Positions 42,730 through 52,928 of a stretch of DNA of 64,000 bases are shown here, piece by piece. Numbering within the stretch: the stretch's first letter is position 1; each line of letters opens with the position of its first letter. Both the position numbers and the translations under genes were made by a program. Origin of the DNA: Pseudomonas multiresinivorans (lineage in GTDB: Bacteria > Pseudomonadota > Gammaproteobacteria > Pseudomonadales > Pseudomonadaceae); NCBI RefSeq assembly GCF_012971725.1, contig NZ_CP048833.1, forward strand, positions 4,526,001 to 4,590,000. The letters are read 5' to 3'. The notes under the pieces are model-generated. The model did not search any database. It saw only the letters and a program-made list of their open reading frames with translations, and was not told where the DNA came from.

Positions 42730-44763
42730 TCAGATCTCGGCGGCGAGGCGCGAGCCCTGGTTGATCGCGCGCTTGGCATCCAGCTCGGCGGCCACATCGG
42801 CACCGCCGATCAGGTGCACGCTCTGGCCGGCAGCAACCAGGCCGTCATGCAGCTCGCGCAGCGGGTCCTGGCCGGCGCAGACAACCACGGTGTCCACCGG
42901 CAGCACCTGCGGCTCGCCGCCGGCGATGCTGATGTGCAGGCCGTCGTTGTCGACCTTGAGGTACTCGACGCTATTGAGCATCTGCACCTGCTTGTTCTTC
43001 AGCCCGGTACGGTGGATCCAGCCGGTAGTCTTGCCCAGGCCGTCGCCGACCTTGGACTTCTTGCGCTGCAGCAGGAACACCTGGCGCGCTGCTGCGTGCG
43101 GGTGCGCCTGGATGCCGGCGATGCCGCCACGGGCTTCCAGGTTCTCGTCGATGCCCCACTCCTGCCAGAAGGCATGACGGTCCAGGCTGGTGGATTCGCC
43201 GGCATGGGTGATGTATTCGGAGACGTCGAAGCCGATGCCGCCGGCGCCGATCACCGCGGCTGTCCTGCCGACCGGCTTGCGCTCGAGGATGGCATCCAGG
43301 TAGCTGATCACCTTGGCATTCTCGATGCCCGGAATCGCCGGGGTGCGAGGCACGATGCCGGTGGCCAGGATGATCTCGTCGAAGCCGCCCTTGACCAGAT
43401 CATCGACACTGACGCGGGTATTCAGGCGCAGATCGACGCCGGTGGTTTCCACCTTGCGCTTGAAGTAGCGCAGGGTCTCGTAGAACTCCTCCTTGCCCGG
43501 CACGCGCTTGGCGACGTTGAACTGGCCACCGATCTCGCCGGCGCCGTCGAACAGGGTCACTTCATGGCCACGCTCGGCCGCCACGGTAGCGGCAGACAGG
43601 CCAGCGGGGCCGGCGCCCACCACGGCGATCTTCTTCACGTGGGTAGTCGGGATGTAGTTCAGCTCGGTCTCGTGGCAGGCACGCGGGTTCACCAGGCAGC
43701 TGGTCAGCTTGCCGCCGAAGGTGTGGTCCAGGCACGCCTGGTTGCAGCCGATGCAGGTATTGATCTCGTCGGCGCGGCCTTCGGCAGCCTTGTTGACGAA
43801 GTCCGGGTCGGCGAGGAACGGACGGGCCATGGAGACCATGTCGGCATCGCCTTCGGCCAGTACCTGCTCAGCCACTTCCGGGGTGTTGATGCGGTTGGTG
43901 GTGACCAGCGGGATGCCGATCTCGCCGCGCAGCTTGGCGGTGACCTTGGTGAAGGCCGCGCGCGGCACCTTGGTGGCGATGGTCGGGATACGTGCTTCGT
44001 GCCAGCCGATGCCGGTGTTGATGATGGTCGCGCCAGCCTTCTCGATGGCCTTGGCCAGCAGGACGATCTCGTCCCAGGTGCTGCCGCCTTCCACCAGGTC
44101 GAGCATTGACAGGCGATAGATGATGATGAAGTTCGGGCCGACGGCCTCGCGCACGCGGCGGACGATTTCCACCGGCAGGCGCATGCGGTTCTCGTAGCTG
44201 CCACCCCAACGGTCGGTGCGGTGGTTGGTGTGGGCGGCGAGGAACTGGTTGATGAAGTAACCTTCCGAACCCATGATCTCGACGCCGTCATAGCCGGCCA
44301 CCTGGGCCAGGCTCGAGCAATTGACGAAGTCGGCGATCTGCTTCTCGATGCCCTCTTCATCCAGCTCGCGCGGCTTGAACGGGTTGATCGGCGCCTGAAT
44401 GGCGCTGGGCGCGACGGACTTGGGGCTGTAGGCGTAGCGGCCGGCGTGGAGGATCTGCATGCAGATCTTGCCGCCCGCCTCGTGCACGGCCTGGGTCACG
44501 ATCTTGTGCTTCTCGGCTTCTTCCGGCGTGCTCAGCTTGGCTGCACCGGAATAGACGCCACCTTCCTCGTTCGGGCCGATGCCGCCGGTGACCATCAGGC
44601 CGACGCCCCCGCGGGCGCGCTCGGCGAAGTAGGCCGCCATGCGCTCGAAGCCCTGGGGCTTTTCTTCCAGGCCGGTGTGCATGGAACCCATCAGGGTGCG
44701 GTTGCGCAGGGTGGTAAAGCCCAGGTCCAGCGGCGCGAGCAGGTGCGGATAAGTGGCGGTCAT
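42730..44763 (-). CDS. fadH1: NADPH-dependent 2,4-dienoyl-CoA reductase
   Basis: 677 residues from ATG 44763 with GGAGGA upstream. It reduces 2,4-dienoyl-CoA in beta-oxidation of polyunsaturated fatty acids. Order: an OYE-type FMN barrel (residues about 1-330), a 4Fe-4S cluster site with CIGCNQAC and a further cysteine (LTSCLVN, near 340-360), FAD binding VVGAGPAGLSAATVAAERG near 385, and NADPH binding AAVIGAGGIGFD near 505. Divergent from the nitrilase gene (210 bases). Start at 44781 adds six residues. Confidence 0.95.
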   Translation of the reverse strand: MTATYPHLLAPLDLGFTTLRNRTLMGSMHTGLEEKPQGFERMAAYFAERARGGVGLMVTGGIGPNEEGGVYSGAAKLSTPEEAEKHKIVTQAVHEAGGKICMQILHAGRYAYSPKSVAPSAIQAPINPFKPRELDEEGIEKQIADFVNCSSLAQVAGYDGVEIMGSEGYFINQFLAAHTNHRTDRWGGSYENRMRLPVEIVRRVREAVGPNFIIIYRLSMLDLVEGGSTWDEIVLLAKAIEKAGATIINTGIGWHEARIPTIATKVPRAAFTKVTAKLRGEIGIPLVTTNRINTPEVAEQVLAEGDADMVSMARPFLADPDFVNKAAEGRADEINTCIGCNQACLDHTFGGKLTSCLVNPRACHETELNYIPTTHVKKIAVVGAGPAGLSAATVAAERGHEVTLFDGAGEIGGQFNVAKRVPGKEEFYETLRYFKRKVETTGVDLRLNTRVSVDDLVKGGFDEIILATGIVPRTPAIPGIENAKVISYLDAILERKPVGRTAAVIGAGGIGFDVSEYITHAGESTSLDRHAFWQEWGIDENLEARGGIAGIQAHPHAAARQVFLLQRKKSKVGDGLGKTTGWIHRTGLKNKQVQMLNSVEYLKVDNDGLHISIAGGEPQVLPVDTVVVCAGQDPLRELHDGLVAAGQSVHLIGGADVAAELDAKRAINQGSRLAAEI

Positions 44764-44973
44764 GGTTCCTCCGGCATTCACGATGATGCCGCGCCCTCAG
44801 CCTGCGGAACGGCGAGGCATGGGGCGCGGTCGGTATGGGGCAGACTTTAGGCAGCGCACACCCGCTGCTCAATGATCGAAAATGACAAGTTACTGACCAA
44901 AGATGACACGCCGTCTTGGCAACGCCCGGCGCAGCCCCTACCCTGTGGTGCACCCCATGAGTACCCGTCCTTT

Positions 44974-46092
44974 ATGCGCAAGCTGATCTTCCTCGTTCTG
45001 GTCGTCCTCTTCGCCGGTTATGCCGGCTGGGCGGAGCGTCGCCCGGTGGGCCATTACCTGTCCGACCTGCGCAGTCAGGTGGTACTCAATCAGGGCCAGC
45101 CGTCCGAGCGCGGCAACCTGCTGGGCGTGCAACCGGAACTGTTCACCCAGGACTACCAGAGTGCCGAACGCCTGCGTCTGAAATTCCACGCCTACCTGGC
45201 CAAGGCCCGCGACGAGGGGCTGATCAACCCGCGTACCGTCGTGGTGTTCCCCGAGCACATCGGCACCTGGCTGGTAGCCGCTGGCGAGAAGCCCGAGGTC
45301 TACCAGACCGAGCACCTGACCGAGGCCATGGAATGGATGGCCGCCAGCAACCCGCTGAAACTGGCGCGCGGCTGGCTCGGCGCCAAGGGCGATGACCGCA
45401 CGGCCGACGCCCTGTTCCGCATGAAGGCGGTGGACATGGCGCATGACTACCAGACACTGTTTGGCGGGCTGGCCAAGGAGTTCGGCGTGACCATCGTCGC
45501 CGGGTCCATCGTGCTGCCCAACCCGCGCATCGTCGAAGGGCAGATCCGTACCGGCAACGGCCGCCTCTACAACGTCAGCCAGGTCTTCGGCAGCGACGGC
45601 CTGCCGCTGGGCAAGCCGCAGCGTAAACTCTTCCCCATCGACGACGAGAAAGGCTTCACCCGCGGCGGTGATCCCGACGACCTGCAGGTCCTGCAGACCC
45701 CGGCCGGGCGCCTGGGCGTGCTGGTCTGCGCCGACAGCTGGTTCCCGGCGAGCTACGAGGCGCTAGCGACGAACAAGCCCGATATCGTTGCCGTGCCGGC
45801 TTTCCTCACTGGCAATGGCAACTGGAGCAAGCCCTGGAAGGGCTACAACGGCGCGCCGACACCGAGCGATGTGACGCTCAAGCCTGGCGAACTGACCGAA
45901 GGCCAAGCCTGGGAACGCCTGGCCCTGGCCGGCCGCCTCGGCGAAAGCGGCGCCCATGCCGGCATCACCGTGTTCATGCGCGGCCACTTGTGGGACCTGG
46001 GCAGCGACGGCCGCAGCCTGGTGGTCAGCGGCGACAGCCACACCCTGGCGCCCGACGGGCCCGGCGCGCGCCTGATCAACCTCTGGCTATGA
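44974..46092 (+). CDS. Membrane-anchored carbon-nitrogen hydrolase (nitrilase superfamily)
   Basis: 372 residues from ATG 44974 (MRKLIFLVLVVLFAGYAGWA, one N-terminal membrane segment or uncleaved signal). The catalytic triad of the nitrilase/amidase superfamily is complete: E94 (VVFPEH), K219 (PQRKLFP) and C253 (LVCADSWFP). Such enzymes hydrolyse amides or nitriles; the anchored type is not a Lnt transferase because it has only one membrane helix. An upstream frame to 44872 lacks a good start. Its stop overlaps the AraC gene by 4 bases. Confidence 0.88.
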   Translation: MRKLIFLVLVVLFAGYAGWAERRPVGHYLSDLRSQVVLNQGQPSERGNLLGVQPELFTQDYQSAERLRLKFHAYLAKARDEGLINPRTVVVFPEHIGTWLVAAGEKPEVYQTEHLTEAMEWMAASNPLKLARGWLGAKGDDRTADALFRMKAVDMAHDYQTLFGGLAKEFGVTIVAGSIVLPNPRIVEGQIRTGNGRLYNVSQVFGSDGLPLGKPQRKLFPIDDEKGFTRGGDPDDLQVLQTPAGRLGVLVCADSWFPASYEALATNKPDIVAVPAFLTGNGNWSKPWKGYNGAPTPSDVTLKPGELTEGQAWERLALAGRLGESGAHAGITVFMRGHLWDLGSDGRSLVVSGDSHTLAPDGPGARLINLWL

Positions 46093-47126
46093 GCCGCCCG
46101 ACGATGCGGCTGGGCGACCTGTCGGTGGGCTTTGTCCACAGCCTCGCCGACGCCCTCGCGGAAAGCGGTATAGCGCCGCAGCCACTGCTTCAACAATACG
46201 GGCTGGACGCCGCACGCCTGGGCGAACCGGGAGCACGCCTGTCGATCCCGCGCTACATGCGCCTGGGCCATGCGGCCATCCAGCAGAGCGGCAACCCCGC
46301 CCTCGGCCTGCGCATGGGTCAACTGAGCCGACCGAGCCAGAGCGGCCTTGCCGGTGTCACCGCCGCGCAAGCGCCCAATCTGCGTGCGGCGGCCCGCGCG
46401 CTGATCTGCTTCGAGCCGCTGTACGCACAGAACTACCGCGGCCAGAGCAGCTTCATCGAGGACGCCAGCGGCGCCTGGCTGCGCTTCTACTCCATCAGCC
46501 CGTACAACGCCTACAACCGCTTCGTGGTGGATTCGGTGCTGGCCGGCTGGGTGAGCATGCTCGGCAGCATCGGCGCGCAGCCGCTGCGCCCGGAGAAGAT
46601 CGAGATCGAGTATCCGGCGCCCGCCTGGGCCCCGCGCTTCGAGGAGATGCTGGGTTGCCCGGTGGAGTTCGGTGCGGCGCACAACCAGTTGCGCCTGGAC
46701 CTGTCGACCCTGGCACGCGGCAACCCGGACCACTGCCCGAGCACCTGGCGGCAGCTGCTGGAAATCTGCGAGAAGGAGCTTGAACAACAGACTCGAACAC
46801 GCAGCCTGCGCGAGCGCGTCGCCCAGTTGCTGGGGCCGATGCTCAACGGACGCGAGCCGGACCTGGAGGAAGTCGCCGCCCGCCTGAAGCTGCCGACCTG
46901 GACGCTACGCCGCAAGCTGGCGGAGGAAGGCACGCAGTTCCGCAGCATCCTCAACGACACCCGTCGCGACCTCGCGATGATCTACATCCGCGACACCGAC
47001 CTGGCTTTCGGCGAAATCGCCTACCTGCTCGGCTTCGCCTCCGCGGAGGCCTTCCAGCGCGCCTTCAAGCGCTGGAGCGGGCAAACGCCGGGAGAGTTCC
47101 GCCGCGCCCAGCGCCACAGCGCCTGA
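46089..47126 (+). CDS. AraC-family transcription regulator
   Basis: 345 residues from ATG 46089, in the ATGA overlap with the nitrilase stop. The N-terminal half is the AraC-type sensor domain with conserved LLQQYGLD and RYMRLGHAAIQQSG (the PF12625-like N-terminal fold). The C-terminal 100 residues hold the HTH pair, ending LAFGEIAYLLGFASAEAFQRAFKRWSGQTPGEFR. Homologs of this subtype regulate lipid or fatty-acid catabolism in Pseudomonas. Being translated together with the nitrilase gene suggests it may control this pair or the divergent fadH1. Confidence 0.92.
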   Translation: MSRPTMRLGDLSVGFVHSLADALAESGIAPQPLLQQYGLDAARLGEPGARLSIPRYMRLGHAAIQQSGNPALGLRMGQLSRPSQSGLAGVTAAQAPNLRAAARALICFEPLYAQNYRGQSSFIEDASGAWLRFYSISPYNAYNRFVVDSVLAGWVSMLGSIGAQPLRPEKIEIEYPAPAWAPRFEEMLGCPVEFGAAHNQLRLDLSTLARGNPDHCPSTWRQLLEICEKELEQQTRTRSLRERVAQLLGPMLNGREPDLEEVAARLKLPTWTLRRKLAEEGTQFRSILNDTRRDLAMIYIRDTDLAFGEIAYLLGFASAEAFQRAFKRWSGQTPGEFRRAQRHSA

Positions 47127-47213
47127 TCACATCTCCGTGGCGTCGTCGGCCGGCTCCGGCAGATCCTGTTCCACGGCATGCAGCTCCAGCAGTTCTTCCT
47201 GATAGTCGTCCAT
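47127..47213 (-). CDS. 28-residue acidic small protein
   Basis: A frame of 29 codons, ATG 47213 to TGA 47127, encoding MDDYQEELLELHAVEQDLPE and eight more residues. A strong AGGAGA ribosome-binding site sits 9 bases upstream. It has 11 Asp/Glu and no lysine or arginine, and lies immediately next to the end of the AraC gene on the other strand. It is too short for most gene finders. The acidic, helix-forming start suggests a conserved Pseudomonas small protein, but I cannot name it. Confidence 0.55.
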   Translation of the reverse strand: MDDYQEELLELHAVEQDLPEPADDATEM

Positions 47214-47338
47214 TGGCTTTTCTCCTGACCGTTCGATCCGGTTTTAGCAAAGACCACGGGAAAAAAGCTAGACGCCAAAGGTGAACGACCTGTGACAGCG
47301 TCTTACAGGACAACGTCAGGACTTTTCGGACAGAAACG

Positions 47339-47373
47339 AAAAAGCCCTCAGGTATCGCTACCTGAGGGCTTTC
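47339..47373 (-). terminator. Rho-independent terminator after the tRNA cluster
   Basis: Perfect 14-base arms (47341-47354 and 47359-47372) around TCGC, with a T run on the minus strand at the end. It stands 6 bases beyond the first tRNA-Asp. Confidence 0.9.
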
Positions 47374-47378
47374 GAATA

Positions 47379-47455
47379 TGGCGCAGCGGACGGGACTCGA
47401 ACCCGCGACCCCCGGCGTGACAGGCCGGTATTCTAACCGACTGAACTACCGCTGC
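47379..47455 (-). tRNA. tRNA-Asp (anticodon GTC), copy 1
   Basis: 77 bases including the encoded CCA. Acceptor GCAGCGG pairs with CCGCTGC, discriminator G; the anticodon loop reads CCTGTCACG, giving GTC for Asp; the T-arm GGGTTCGAGTCCC is intact. It is the last tRNA before the terminator and is identical to the second copy as far as I can read. Confidence 0.97.
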
Positions 47456-47551
47456 GTGTCGGTTGGACTTTCGTCCGGTACAGCAACCTCCTTGCGCCTG
47501 GAGTGAATCACTCGACAAGCCGATTCGGGGTAGGAACCAAGGAGGGGGAAA

Positions 47552-47628
47552 TGGCGCAGCGGACGGGACTCGAACCCGCGACCCCCGGCGTGACAGGCCG
47601 GTATTCTAACCGACTGAACTACCGCTGC
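47552..47628 (-). tRNA. tRNA-Asp (anticodon GTC), copy 2
   Basis: 77 bases, same sequence as copy 1, including CCA and anticodon GTC. It is separated from copy 1 by 96 bases and from tRNA-Val by 15 bases. The three are transcribed together toward the terminator at 47339-47373. Confidence 0.97.
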
Positions 47629-47643
47629 GCGTAACTGCGAGAG

Positions 47644-47719
47644 TGGTGGGTGATGACGGGATCGAACCGCCGACCCTCTGCTTGTAAGGCAGATGCTCTC
47701 CCGGCTGAGCTAATCACCC
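47644..47719 (-). tRNA. tRNA-Val (anticodon TAC)
   Basis: 76 bases with encoded CCA. GGGTGAT pairs with ATCACCC; the anticodon loop CTTACAA gives TAC (Val); the T-arm has GGTTCGATCC. It is the first tRNA of the minus-strand cluster. Confidence 0.97.
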
Positions 47720-47842
47720 TTCGTCTCGAAGTGGGGCGCATTCTACAGCCGACGAATCCTAAGTCAATGCCCTGATTGAACTTTTTTTCATTTTCCGGAA
47801 AAAAAGTTCGGCGTGCGGTTCGCGACCTCGGTGCGACTCCAG

Positions 47843-47914
47843 GTTCGTGCGCAAGCTCGCTCCTACAAGAGCGCTCGCGAGGTTGACCCTGTAGGAGCGG
47901 GCTTGCTCGCGAAC
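47843..47914. repeat. REP inverted-repeat pair, copy 5
   Basis: Facing copies with several changes in the left arm (GTTCGTGCGCAAGCTCGCTC). It sits between the tRNA-Val promoter region and the SDR terminator. Confidence 0.85.
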
Positions 47915-47945
47915 AGCCCTCGCTCGGAGTCGGAGAGCCACAAAA

Positions 47946-47972
47946 GAAAAAGGGCGACCCGCGGGCCGCCCT
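47946..47972 (-). terminator. Rho-independent terminator of the SDR-metZ-purF run
   Basis: GGGCGGCCC - GC - GGGTCGCCC style hairpin (47952-47971) followed on the minus strand by a T run (TTTTTC). It begins about 20 bases after the SDR stop. Confidence 0.85.
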
Positions 47973-47991
47973 CCTCTTCCACACCCGACAC

Positions 47992-48753
<762 letters not shown>

Positions 48754-48755
48754 GC

Positions 48756-49967
48756 TCACAGTGCCGCCAGGCCTCGCGCCAGATCGGCCTTGATGTCGTC
48801 GACATCCTCCAGGCCAACGGCAACGCGGATCAGGTTGTCGCGGATGCCGGCGTTCTCGCGCTCGGCCGGCGAAAGGCGACCGTGGGAGGTGGTAGCCGGG
48901 TGGGCGATGGTGGTCTTGGTGTCGCCCAGGTTGGTGGTGATGGAGATCATTCGGGTAGCGTCGATGCAGCGCCACGCCGCGTCCTTGCCACCTTTCACCT
49001 CGAAGCTCACCACCGCGCCGAAGCCCTTCTGCTGACGCTTGGCCAGCTCATGCTGCGGATGACTGGGCAGGCCGGAGTAGTAGACGCGCTCGACGCCCGG
49101 CTGTTGCTCCAGCCATTCGGCGACTTGCTGGGCCGAGGCACTGTGGGCCTGCATGCGCACACGCAGTGTTTCCAGGCCCTTGATGAAGATCCAGGCGTTG
49201 AACGGGCTGAGGGTCGGGCCGGCGGTGCGCAGGAAACCGACGACGGGCTCCATCTGCGCGCGGCGACCAGCCACCACGCCGCCCATGGTGCGGCCCTGGC
49301 CGTCGATGTACTTGGTCGCCGAATGGATCACCACATCCGCGCCCAGCTTCAGCGGCTGCTGCAGCGCCGGGGTGCAGAAGCAGTTGTCCACCGCCAGCAG
49401 CGCGCCCTTGGCATGGGCGATCTCGGCCAGCGCCGCGATGTCCACCAGCTCGGCCAGCGGATTGGACGGAGATTCGACGAAGAACAGCTTGGTGTTCGGC
49501 TTGCAGGCCGCTTCCCAGGCTTTCAGATCGCTCAGCGGCGGGTAGTCGACCTCGATGCCGAAGCGCTTGAAGTACTTCTCGAACAGGCTGATGGTCGAAC
49601 CGAACACGCTGCGCGAGACCAGCACGTGGTCGCCGGCGCTGCACAGGCTCATCACCAGGGAAAGGATGGCCGACATCCCAGTTGACGTGGCCACCGCCTG
49701 CTCGGCGCCTTCCAGCGCGGCAATGCGCTCCTCGAAGGTACGCACCGTCGGGTTGGTGTAGCGCGAATAGACGTTGCCGGGTACTTCGCCGGCAAAACGC
49801 GCCGCCGCATCGGCGGCGCTGCGAAACACGTAGCTGGAGGTGGTGAACAGGCCTTCGCCATGCTCGCCTTCCGGGGTGCGACGTTGGCCAGCACGTACCG
49901 CCAGAGTGTCGAAACCGACGCCCTCGAGATCGCTGTCCAGCCGGCCGGCTTCCCAATCCTGAGCCAT
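48756..49967 (-). CDS. metZ: O-succinylhomoserine sulfhydrylase
   Basis: 403 residues. It makes homocysteine directly from O-succinylhomoserine and sulfide in methionine synthesis, using PLP bound to K219 in HSATKYIDG. It has the family start (VGFDTLAVRAGQRRTPEGEH) and SRYTNPTVRTFEER near residue 70. In Pseudomonas the gene follows purF on the same strand, as here (11 bases between them). Confidence 0.95.
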   Translation of the reverse strand: MAQDWEAGRLDSDLEGVGFDTLAVRAGQRRTPEGEHGEGLFTTSSYVFRSAADAAARFAGEVPGNVYSRYTNPTVRTFEERIAALEGAEQAVATSTGMSAILSLVMSLCSAGDHVLVSRSVFGSTISLFEKYFKRFGIEVDYPPLSDLKAWEAACKPNTKLFFVESPSNPLAELVDIAALAEIAHAKGALLAVDNCFCTPALQQPLKLGADVVIHSATKYIDGQGRTMGGVVAGRRAQMEPVVGFLRTAGPTLSPFNAWIFIKGLETLRVRMQAHSASAQQVAEWLEQQPGVERVYYSGLPSHPQHELAKRQQKGFGAVVSFEVKGGKDAAWRCIDATRMISITTNLGDTKTTIAHPATTSHGRLSPAERENAGIRDNLIRVAVGLEDVDDIKADLARGLAAL

Positions 49968-49978
49968 GCCTGCTCTCC

Positions 49979-51484
<1,506 letters not shown>

Positions 51485-51590
51485 GCGACGCAACCCCTAG
51501 TTGGTGTTCAGGCTAAAACAATTCCGTATTCGGCAGTATCCACCGGACCTGCCATGGCGGCGACGGCTACCCGTCGCCTCTGCCCGCCCG

Positions 51591-52133
51591 TCATTGGGCC
51601 GGCAGCAAAGACCCCACTCCGGACGGCGGAGTGATGGTCACGCCGGACATCCACTGCCCGGCGAAAGTCAGGATGAAGTTCTTCGACCAGTCGGCGACCA
51701 TCAGGAAATGCGGCATCAGCACCGATTGCTGCCACCACGGGTCCTGTTGCACCGGCGCAAGACTCAGCAGGCCGACGACCAGAACAACCAGCAGGACGCC
51801 ACGGGCGCCACCGAAGACCATGCCCAGCACACGGTCGGTGCCGGACATGCCGGTCACCCGCACCAGCTCGCTGATGAGAAAATTGACGAGTGCGCCCAGC
51901 AACAGCGTGACGACGAAAAGAAGAGCGCAAGCAGCGATGACGCGCCCCGAGGGCAGCTGAATATAGGGTGCGAGATGCTCGGCCAGCGCGCCGCCGAACA
52001 TCCAGGCGACCGCACCGGCTACGATCCAGGTGACCAGCGACAGGGCTTCCTTGACGAAACCACGGCTCAAGCTGATCAGGCTGGAAATGACGATGATGCC
52101 GATCATCGTCCAATCGACCCAGGTAAATGCCAC
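51591..52133 (-). CDS. cvpA: CvpA family membrane protein
   Basis: 180 residues with four membrane helices (about 6-26, 28-48, 64-90 and 108-125) and the family start FTWVDWTMIGIIVISSLISL. CvpA is required for colicin V production in E. coli and for envelope stress tolerance. Located upstream of purF as in many gammaproteobacteria. Confidence 0.93.
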   Translation of the reverse strand: MAFTWVDWTMIGIIVISSLISLSRGFVKEALSLVTWIVAGAVAWMFGGALAEHLAPYIQLPSGRVIAACALLFVVTLLLGALVNFLISELVRVTGMSGTDRVLGMVFGGARGVLLVVLVVGLLSLAPVQQDPWWQQSVLMPHFLMVADWSKNFILTFAGQWMSGVTITPPSGVGSLLPAQ

Positions 52134-52237
52134 GTTGCGGCCCAGAAACGGAAAGGCCCCGCATTTTAGCAGAGGCCTTCGATTTAGAAGAGCCCCAGTT
52201 TGCCATGGGGCTGATTGAGAGAAGCTAACGAACCAAC

Positions 52238-52906
52238 TCAGCCACGCTCAGGCTGGAAACGCACCACGAAGCCATTGAGCTTCTGCTGCTTGCCGAGCTG
52301 ATCGCGCAGGCGGTCCGCCTCGGCACGCTCGACCACGGGACCGACGAACACCCGGTTCATACCATCGAAGCTGCGCACGTAGGCGTTATAGCCCTGGCTG
52401 CGCAGGGACTTCTGCAGTTCGTCGGCGCGGGCGCGGTTAGACAGGCTGGCCAGCTGTACCGACCAGCTCACCGGCAGGTTGTTGCTGTCCAGGCGCTGGG
52501 CCGGCTGTTGCGCCGGCGCGGCCGGAGTGGCACTGGCCTGGGCAGGCTGCTGAGCGGGCGCAGCAGGTTTGGGCGCAACTGGCTGCGGAGCCGGAGCCTT
52601 CGGCTGAGCGGGCTGGGACTGCTGGACTGGCAAGCTGGCTATTGGTGCGGAAGGCGCCGGCGCAGCAGCCGTCTCGGCAGGCGGAACACCATTGTCGGCG
52701 TCTTCGGCCTGCGGCTCGGGAACCTCGGTGGGCTGCACCTCGACCGTCGGCATGGCCGGCGGCTTGGGCATTACCGGCGCCTCGACCACGACCTGGCGTA
52801 CTTCATCCTCGCGGGAGAACAGCATCGGCAGGAAGATCACCGCCAGCGCCAGCAGCACCAGCGCTCCGACTACCCGCTGCTTGAGCCCCTTATCGAGCAA
52901 CGCCAT
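52238..52906 (-). CDS. dedD: SPOR-domain cell-division protein DedD-like
   Basis: 222 residues from ATG 52906 (MALLDKGLKQRVVGALVLLA). Cytoplasmic N-terminus, one membrane helix (about 12-28), a proline/alanine/glutamine-rich periplasmic linker (55-140), and a C-terminal SPOR domain (WSVQLASLSNRARADELQKS... FVGPVVERAEA) that binds denuded septal peptidoglycan. The frame upstream of the ATG is not used because it lacks a ribosome-binding site. The gene follows folC by 22 bases. Confidence 0.9.
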   Translation of the reverse strand: MALLDKGLKQRVVGALVLLALAVIFLPMLFSREDEVRQVVVEAPVMPKPPAMPTVEVQPTEVPEPQAEDADNGVPPAETAAAPAPSAPIASLPVQQSQPAQPKAPAPQPVAPKPAAPAQQPAQASATPAAPAQQPAQRLDSNNLPVSWSVQLASLSNRARADELQKSLRSQGYNAYVRSFDGMNRVFVGPVVERAEADRLRDQLGKQQKLNGFVVRFQPERG

Positions 52907-52928
52907 GCAACAACTCCCCTTTGGTCTC

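Noticed and set aside
47379..47719. tRNA cluster as a genomic-island attachment site
   Set aside because: The repeated sequences are complete tRNA genes, not a partial 3' tRNA copy, and no integrase is close by.
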